Origin: Pseudomonadota bacterium
Lineage (GTDB): Bacteria; Pseudomonadota; Alphaproteobacteria; Rhodobacterales; Rhodobacteraceae
DNA: 64,000 nucleotides
Reading direction: 5' to 3'
NCBI GenBank assembly: GCA_020161615.1
Contig: JAIUPD010000006.1
Coordinates: forward strand, 1-64,000
Of the stretch, positions 59,199 through 64,000 are shown in pieces. The position numbers were made by a program, and so were the translations under genes. How positions within the stretch are numbered: the stretch's first letter is position 1; each line of letters opens with the position of its first letter. Below the pieces are notes generated by a model, which did not search any database, had not been told where the DNA came from, and saw nothing but the letters and a program-made list of their open reading frames with translations.

Positions 59199-59536
59199 GA
59201 GGCCTCCGCAGGCAGCAATTCCAGGCTTGGGTCACGGGACCAACAGGCAAGCTCCCGCAAGGTTCCCGCGCCGCTTGCCCGGGTCCGCCGGCGGGCGCTT
59301 CGGGCCGGGCGGTCGATAACGAAGGGTCAATTTCTTGGGAACAACGGCGCTGCCGAGCGGTTGAGAGAAGGGACGTCAGACAACAAACCGAAGAAGGCGC
59401 GCGTCGTGTCGGGAATAAAATCATTTATTATCAATGGTTTAATTTGGAGCTTTCGCGAAAGCGAGCGGGTTGCTCCCGCCGCACTCCCCTGTCTGGCGTC
59501 CTCACCCCGAAACTTTCTGCCGGAGGGACCAGCCAG
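59199..59536. other. Divergent promoter region of the molybdoenzyme and GMC dehydrogenase operons
   Basis: No gene seen. An AT-rich patch (about 59414-59444) adjoins a perfect 14-bp palindrome GCTTTCGCGAAAGC at 59449-59462, about 75 bp upstream of the rightward start. It is the best regulator-site candidate for one or both operons; no regulator gene is adjacent. Confidence 0.45.
59449..59462. promoter_or_regulatory. 14-bp perfect palindrome GCTTTCGCGAAAGC
   Basis: It follows an AT-rich block in the divergent intergenic region and may be an operator. The cognate regulator is not recognisable in the window. Confidence 0.4.
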
Positions 59537-60232
59537 ATGCCACCCAAAATACCCCATACGACAAGGCGCCTGTTTCTAGGCAGTTCTGCCAGCGCCGCCG
59601 TCCTTGCAGGGCTGCCGATCCGCGCCCAAACCCCGGCCGAACCCGACATCTCGCTTGAAGACTACACCCCGGAATTCCTCGATGCGGCGGAATGGGCCTT
59701 CATCCTGGCTGCGACCGCCCGCATCATCCCCTCGGAAGGGGAGGGGCCAGGTGCGCTGGAAACCCGGGTGCCGGTGTTCATCGACCGGCAATTGGCGGGG
59801 GATTTCGGCGCCGCCGTCGATCTTTACATGGAAGGGCCCTTCGTCGCCGACGCAGACCCCTTCCTCGGCACCCAGTCGCCCTTGACCCCGGCCGAGGTCT
59901 ATCGCCAGGCCATTCCCGCCTTCGATGCCTGGTGTGAACGGACGCAGGGTGCGGGATTCGGCGCGTTGGCCCCCGAGGTTCAGGATGCAGCCTTGCAGGC
60001 GCTGGCCGATGGCGAAACCGACCTTGCGCCCGAACTGCGCGATTTCTGGGCGCTGCTGCTGCAAAACACCAAGGAAGGCTATTTCGCGGATCCGATGTAC
60101 GGCGGCAATGCCGGAATGCAATCCTGGATCTACATCGGCTTTCCCGGCGCGCGCGCGAATTTCCTCGAATGGGTCGGACGGGACGAAGTCTATCCGATGG
60201 GCCCGGTCAACATCGCTGGCGAGAGGGCCTGA
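59537..60232 (+). CDS. Gluconate 2-dehydrogenase subunit 3 family protein
   Basis: 231 aa from the ATG at 59537 (GGAGG upstream). The Tat signal TTRRLFLGSSASAAVLAG directs the small subunit, probably carrying its partner flavoprotein, to the periplasm. The body matches the subunit-3 family: EWAFILAATARIIPSEGEGPGALE, VPVFIDRQLAGDFG and GMQSWIYIGFPGARANFLEWV. It stabilises the GMC flavoprotein and its Fe-S cluster. A 3-bp gap separates it from the flavoprotein gene. Confidence 0.9.
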   Translation: MPPKIPHTTRRLFLGSSASAAVLAGLPIRAQTPAEPDISLEDYTPEFLDAAEWAFILAATARIIPSEGEGPGALETRVPVFIDRQLAGDFGAAVDLYMEGPFVADADPFLGTQSPLTPAEVYRQAIPAFDAWCERTQGAGFGALAPEVQDAALQALADGETDLAPELRDFWALLLQNTKEGYFADPMYGGNAGMQSWIYIGFPGARANFLEWVGRDEVYPMGPVNIAGERA

Positions 60233-60235
60233 ACC

Positions 60236-62005
60236 ATGGCACGCACCGATCCGAAGAAAGACGTCGTCATCGTGGGGCTCGGCTGGACCGGCTCGATCAT
60301 GGGGATCGAACTGGCGAAGGAAGGGTTGGAGATCCTCGCGCTGGAACGCGGGCCCGAACGCTCGACCGTGCCGGATTTTCAATATCCCAACGTCATCGAC
60401 GAGCTGAAATACGGAATCCGTTTCGGCTTCATGCAGAAGCCGCGAAATTCAACCATCACCGTGCGCCGAAATGTCGATGAAACCGCGCTGCCGATGCGCA
60501 AGCTGGGTTCGTTCCTGCCGGGTGACGGCGTGGGCGGCGCGGGCATTCACTGGAACGGCCAGACCTGGCGACCGATGGCAAACGAATACAACCTGCGCAG
60601 CTATGTCATCGAGAATTTCGGCGAGGACGCGATCCCGGATGGCATGACGATCCAGGACTGGGGTGTCACCGCGGAAGAGCTGGAACCCTATTACGACCGC
60701 TTCGAATACATGGCCGGGATCGCCGGTCAGGCGGGCAACATCCAGGGCGAGATCATCCCCGGCGGCAACCCGTTCGAGGCGCCCCGCAGCCGCGACTACC
60801 CGATGCCGCCCCTGCCCGAGCAGACGGATTCGCGCATGTTCCGCGAAGTCGCCGGGCAGATGGGCTATCACCCTTTCCCGCGACCCTCGGCGAATGCCTC
60901 GATTGCCTATACCAACGAATACGGCATGCAGCTGGGCCCGTGCAATTTCTGCGGCTTCTGCGAACGCTACGGGTGTCTCAATTACTCCAAATCCTCGCCG
61001 CAGACCTGCATCCTGGACGCGCTGCGGCGCTACGACAACTTCAGCTATCGGGTGAATTCCGAAGTTCTCCGGGTCGATCTCGCCGTCGACGGGCGGACCG
61101 CGACCGGCGTCACCTATTGGGACGAGGAAGCGCAGGAAGAGGTGATCCAGCCCGCCGATCTGGTGATCCTCGCGGCCTATCAGCTGCACAACGTGCACCT
61201 GATGCTTCTGTCGGGGATCGGCGAGCCCTACAATCCGGCCTCGGGCGAGGGCGTTACCGGAAAGAACTACTCGTACCAGATGAACGGCGGCACGACGCTG
61301 TTCTACCGCGATGTCGAGTTCAATCCCTTTGCCGCCGCCGGCTCGTCGGGCGTCAGCATCGACGATTTCGCCATCAACCAGATCGACTTCGGCGCCGAAG
61401 GTTTCATCGGCGGCAGCTACATCACCGCCGGGCTTTCCAACGGGCAGCCGATCCGCGGGATCTCGCTGCCGCGGGGCACGCCCTCGTGGGGGGCGGGCTG
61501 GAAGCAGGGGATCGGCGAATACTACGGTCATGCGATGTCGATCGGCTCGCACGGGTCGAACCTGTCCTATCAGGACTGCTATCTCGATCTCGATCCCAAT
61601 TACACCGACCGGCACGGGCGCCCGCTGATGCGGATGACCTTCGACTGGAAACCCAACGACATTCGGATGACCCAGTTCATGCGCGCTCGCATCGAGGAAA
61701 TCGCGCAGGAAATGGGCGCTGACAGCTGGCAGTCGAGCTTCAAATCCGAAGGCGCGCGCTACGATATCCGCCCCTATCAGACGACCCACAACGTCGGCGG
61801 CGCCATCATGGGCACGGATCCGAACACCTCGGCCGTCAATCGCTATCTGCAGGCTTGGGGTCAGCACAATGTCTTCGTGCTGGGCGCGGGCGCCTTCCCG
61901 CAGAACATCCAGTACAACCCCACCGGCGCGGTGGGCGCGCTGGCCTATTGGGCGGCGGAGGCCATCGTCAACGATTACCTGCCAAACCCGAGGCCGCTGG
62001 TCTGA
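60236..62005 (+). CDS. GMC oxidoreductase, flavoprotein subunit of a membrane-bound dehydrogenase
   Basis: 589 aa. The FAD fold VVIVGLGWTGSIMGIELAKEG lies at the N-terminus. The cysteine cluster CNFCGFCERYGC (C-x2-C-x2-C-x4-C) is the 3Fe-4S ligand set of gluconate, fructose and FAD-glucose dehydrogenases. The C-terminal HNVGGAIMGTDP, then VFVLGAGAFPQNIQYNPTGAVGALAYWAAE holds the catalytic His-His/Asn pair. No signal peptide: export would rely on the Tat signal of subunit 3. It oxidises an alcohol, sugar or sugar acid in the periplasm and hands electrons to the cytochrome encoded 12 bp downstream. Confidence 0.9.
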   Translation: MARTDPKKDVVIVGLGWTGSIMGIELAKEGLEILALERGPERSTVPDFQYPNVIDELKYGIRFGFMQKPRNSTITVRRNVDETALPMRKLGSFLPGDGVGGAGIHWNGQTWRPMANEYNLRSYVIENFGEDAIPDGMTIQDWGVTAEELEPYYDRFEYMAGIAGQAGNIQGEIIPGGNPFEAPRSRDYPMPPLPEQTDSRMFREVAGQMGYHPFPRPSANASIAYTNEYGMQLGPCNFCGFCERYGCLNYSKSSPQTCILDALRRYDNFSYRVNSEVLRVDLAVDGRTATGVTYWDEEAQEEVIQPADLVILAAYQLHNVHLMLLSGIGEPYNPASGEGVTGKNYSYQMNGGTTLFYRDVEFNPFAAAGSSGVSIDDFAINQIDFGAEGFIGGSYITAGLSNGQPIRGISLPRGTPSWGAGWKQGIGEYYGHAMSIGSHGSNLSYQDCYLDLDPNYTDRHGRPLMRMTFDWKPNDIRMTQFMRARIEEIAQEMGADSWQSSFKSEGARYDIRPYQTTHNVGGAIMGTDPNTSAVNRYLQAWGQHNVFVLGAGAFPQNIQYNPTGAVGALAYWAAEAIVNDYLPNPRPLV

Positions 62006-62017
62006 GGAGGACGAACC

Positions 62018-63325
62018 ATGCGTACCTTTCTGAAAATCGTCGGCGGCCTGGTCGTCCTCGGCATCGTCGTGCTGCTGGCCATCATCTTCGTTCCGGTCCA
62101 GCGGACGCCCGCACAAACCGCGCTGGCCGCCGATTGGCAGCCCCAGGAGGGGCACGGCGAATATGCCATGCGGCTCAGCGATTGCATGGCCTGCCATACC
62201 GAGGAGGGCGGTGAGCCTTTCGCCGGCAACCGCGCCATCGAAAGCCCCTTGGGCACGATCTATTCGACCAATATCACGCCTGACGACGAGACCGGCATCG
62301 GCGGTTGGAGCCTCGCCGACTTCCGCGCCGCGCTTTATGACGGGGTGCGGCCGGACGGGACGCATCTCTATCCCGCGATGCCCTACGAGAACTTCCGCCA
62401 TATCGGCGAAGAAGATCTGCGGGCCATGTACGATTACTTCATGACAGAGGTTCCGCCGGTCCGGCAGGAAGTCGAGGAAACCTCGCTGACCTTTCCCTTC
62501 AATCAGCGCTGGGGTCTGCGGCTGTGGAAATGGGTCGCGCTGGATGACGCAGGTTTCACGCCCGACACCGACGATCCGGTGCTGGCGCGCGGGCAATATC
62601 TGGTCGAAGGACCGGGGCACTGCGCCGCCTGCCACAGCCCGCGCAATATGGTCATGGCCCAGGCCGGCACCGGGGCCGGCGACGATGCCTTCCTCATGGG
62701 CGGCGAAGTCGCGGGCTGGACTGCGCCGCCGCTGCGCGGGCCGCAAAGCGCCATTCGCGGCTGGACCGAAGCGGATGTCGCGATGATCCTCGGCACGGGG
62801 AGGAACGCCCATGCCGCCCTCAACGGCGAGATGCAGCTGGTCGCGCGTGACTCCACGCAGTATTTCACCGAGGACGACCTGCAGGCGGTGGCGCGCTTCC
62901 TGATCGGCCTGAACGAGCCGCTCGACCCGGCGGCTGAAACTCGGGATGATCGCGTGACCGAGACCGAGCAGCTTCTCGCTTCGGCAACGCCCGATATGGA
63001 CCTGGGCGCACGGCTTTATCTCGACAATTGCAATGCCTGCCATTTCGTCGACGGGCGCGGGGCGGATGAGGTCTTTCCCGAGCTTGCCGGAAACTCGCTG
63101 GTGACGGCGGAAAGCCCGCGCGGCTTGCTGACGATGATCCTGGGCGGATCGCAACTGCCCTCGACGGCGCTCAGGCCCTATCGGCTGCGGATGCCCGGCT
63201 TTGCGCATCGGCTGGACGACGACGAGGTCGCGGCGCTGGCCAGTTTCCTGCGCAGCGCCTGGGGGAATGCCGCGGCCGAGGTCGATGCCGGCACGGTGGC
63301 CGACGTCCGCGACGCCCAACTCTGA
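62018..63325 (+). CDS. Triheme cytochrome c subunit of the GMC dehydrogenase
   Basis: 435 aa. An N-terminal signal/anchor (FLKIVGGLVVLGIVVLLAIIFVP) is followed by three c-type haem sites: CMACH, CAACH and CNACH. Each domain has a downstream Met region. It carries electrons from the flavoprotein to ubiquinone or the cytochrome chain at the periplasmic face. Length and three haems match gluconate/alcohol dehydrogenase cytochrome subunits. It is the last gene of the operon, followed by a hairpin. Confidence 0.93.
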   Translation: MRTFLKIVGGLVVLGIVVLLAIIFVPVQRTPAQTALAADWQPQEGHGEYAMRLSDCMACHTEEGGEPFAGNRAIESPLGTIYSTNITPDDETGIGGWSLADFRAALYDGVRPDGTHLYPAMPYENFRHIGEEDLRAMYDYFMTEVPPVRQEVEETSLTFPFNQRWGLRLWKWVALDDAGFTPDTDDPVLARGQYLVEGPGHCAACHSPRNMVMAQAGTGAGDDAFLMGGEVAGWTAPPLRGPQSAIRGWTEADVAMILGTGRNAHAALNGEMQLVARDSTQYFTEDDLQAVARFLIGLNEPLDPAAETRDDRVTETEQLLASATPDMDLGARLYLDNCNACHFVDGRGADEVFPELAGNSLVTAESPRGLLTMILGGSQLPSTALRPYRLRMPGFAHRLDDDEVAALASFLRSAWGNAAAEVDAGTVADVRDAQL

Positions 63326-63349
63326 GCTCGGTCACCCCGTCATGTCCTG

Positions 63350-63374
63350 CCCCGGCGGCGATGGTCCGCCGGGG
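63350..63374. terminator. Hairpin between convergent cytochrome and membrane-protein genes
   Basis: CCCCGGCGG and CCGCCGGGG 9-bp arms with a 7-nt loop, 24 bp after the cytochrome stop. There is no clear T-run; probably a bidirectional terminator. Confidence 0.5.
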
Positions 63375-63379
63375 TGGCA

Positions 63380-63703
63380 TCATGGGTAGGGGGCCGGGCA
63401 GCTTTCCACCATGACCACCGGCGCCAGAGTGACCACCACCGAAACCAGGCCGATCCAGGCGCCCAGGCCGAGAAGCCTGTCGCCCCGGTCTAAGGCCGGG
63501 CGGGGCCGCCGGGCCACCACCAGCGTGACGGCGGCAAGGGTCGCGATCCAGCCGCCCAGCAGCGCGACCCGATGCAGCGGGCCGAACGGTGTCGCGACCA
63601 GGGCCCAGCCTTCGGCGCAGCCGATGCCGTGCAGGGCATAGATCGCCGAGAAACCCGCAGCCCAGATCAGGGGGCCGGCCGCCAGGCGCAGCAGCCATCT
63701 CAT
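63380..63703 (-). CDS. Small membrane protein, unidentified
   Basis: 107 aa with about three transmembrane segments (LLRLAAGPLIWAAGFSAIYAL, VALLGGWIATLAAVTLVVA, LGLGAWIGLVSVVVTLAPVVM). The ATG at 63703 overlaps the stop of the previous gene (ATGA). Small three-helix proteins of this kind occur beside cytochrome oxidase genes in Proteobacteria, but no family is firmly recognised. Confidence 0.6.
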   Translation of the reverse strand: MRWLLRLAAGPLIWAAGFSAIYALHGIGCAEGWALVATPFGPLHRVALLGGWIATLAAVTLVVARRPRPALDRGDRLLGLGAWIGLVSVVVTLAPVVMVESCPAPYP

Positions 63704-64000
63704 GCCAGCGCCTCCTGTCCGGCGGCGACCAGAACCAGTGCCGCCGCCGTCACCAGGGTGAAATCCTGCCACAGGCGCCACACCCTGCCGGCCGCCGCCC
63801 CGGTGCCGGGCTGCCGGTCCCGGGCGATCAGCGCCAGCACGATGCCGACACCGATATGCAGCGCGACGAAGCCCAGGGCGGCCGCGCGCAGGGCGTCACG
63901 GGCGTGGCGGGTCGGATCGTCCAGCATCAGGGCAAGGCCCGCCACGCCTGCCAGCGCCGCCAGACCGGCCAACGCTCCGGCGAGCGGGGCGGTCCGTCCG
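63700..64000 (-). CDS. Membrane protein, C-terminal part (continues past window edge)
   Basis: The frame is open to the window edge with no stop, giving about 99 residues. Two or three hydrophobic helices (AALAGVAGLALMLDD, ALGFVALHIGVGIVLALIA, FTLVTAAALVLVAAG) are present. It might be the C-terminus of a larger respiratory-chain membrane protein such as a fused cytochrome oxidase subunit, but this cannot be decided from the fragment. Confidence 0.5.
   Translation of the reverse strand, partial: GRTAPLAGALAGLAALAGVAGLALMLDDPTRHARDALRAAALGFVALHIGVGIVLALIARDRQPGTGAAAGRVWRLWQDFTLVTAAALVLVAAGQEALA

Noticed and set aside
60449-63319. 956-codon open frame on the minus strand, antisense to the GMC flavoprotein and cytochrome genes
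   Set aside because: The plus-strand genes carry clear FAD, Fe-S and CxxCH motifs. The antisense frame is Arg/His/Gln-rich, has no recognisable domain, and is a by-product of GC-rich third positions.
1-64000. CRISPR arrays, rRNA or tRNA genes, intact insertion sequences
   Set aside because: No spaced identical repeats, no recognisable RNA gene and no transposase were seen on reading both strands; a covariance-model search was not possible here.

Overview
The window is high-GC DNA with the gene repertoire of an alphaproteobacterium of the Rhodobacteraceae (Paracoccus/Roseobacter-type). Pointers are a trimethylamine monooxygenase beside formate-tetrahydrofolate ligase, fused DctQM TRAP transporters, PaoABC-like molybdoenzymes and a DnaA-like plasmid initiator. 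A rep-parAB module, a ccdAB toxin-antitoxin pair and a tyrosine recombinase at 35-40 kb show that this is an extrachromosomal replicon (catabolic plasmid or chromid) or an integrated one.

Layout. (1) 1-5.4 kb: edge of a methylated-amine module: fhs (cut by the window edge), tmm, a cytoplasmic LivK/AmiC-like binding protein, a FadR-type GntR regulator and an Amt-family transporter that has lost both pore histidines. (2) 5.8-9.6 kb: flavin reductase, StyA/IndA-type flavin monooxygenase and SDR, with a divergent AraC regulator; this resembles indole-oxidation operons. (3) 9.6-16.3 kb: a complete Dpp/Opp-type ABC importer and a CrtI-like FAD oxidoreductase. (4) 16.4-27.4 kb: isatin-hydrolase-like cyclase, second CrtI-like oxidoreductase, MarR regulator, IorA and IorB; IclR; then a split Rieske oxygenase (Rieske protein plus a catalytic subunit without Rieske ligands), a glutamine-synthetase-like ligase and an unknown 200-aa protein. 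Regions 2-4 together look like an indole/indole-acetate catabolic island ending at an isatin/isatinate level. (5) 27.4-34.8 kb: Lrp regulator diverging from a cysteine-desulfurase-like PLP enzyme; OFA-type MFS carrier; histidine kinase and an NtrC-type regulator with a degenerate GAFTGA loop.

(6) 35.0-40.3 kb: plasmid backbone: ccdAB, tyrosine recombinase, parB, parA, origin region and DnaA-like rep. Four identical 16-bp palindromes (probable parS) lie in and around parAB, and half-sites of the same sequence crowd the origin. (7) 40.4-44.7 kb: RND adaptor and permease. (8) 44.7-55.5 kb: hexuronate catabolism: kdgK, uxuB, uxaC, uxuA, two Gfo/Idh/MocA dehydrogenases, a TRAP transporter and a divergent FadR-type regulator. 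It gives D-glucuronate to KDPG, but no KDPG aldolase is present. (9) 55.5-63.3 kb: three-subunit molybdenum aldehyde/xanthine oxidase family enzyme, divergent from a three-subunit membrane-linked GMC dehydrogenase (subunit 3, flavoprotein, triheme cytochrome c). (10) 63.4-64.0 kb: two small membrane proteins, the last one cut by the edge.

Most operons show ATGA/GTGA stop-start overlaps, implying translational coupling. No tRNA, rRNA, CRISPR array or intact insertion sequence was recognised.
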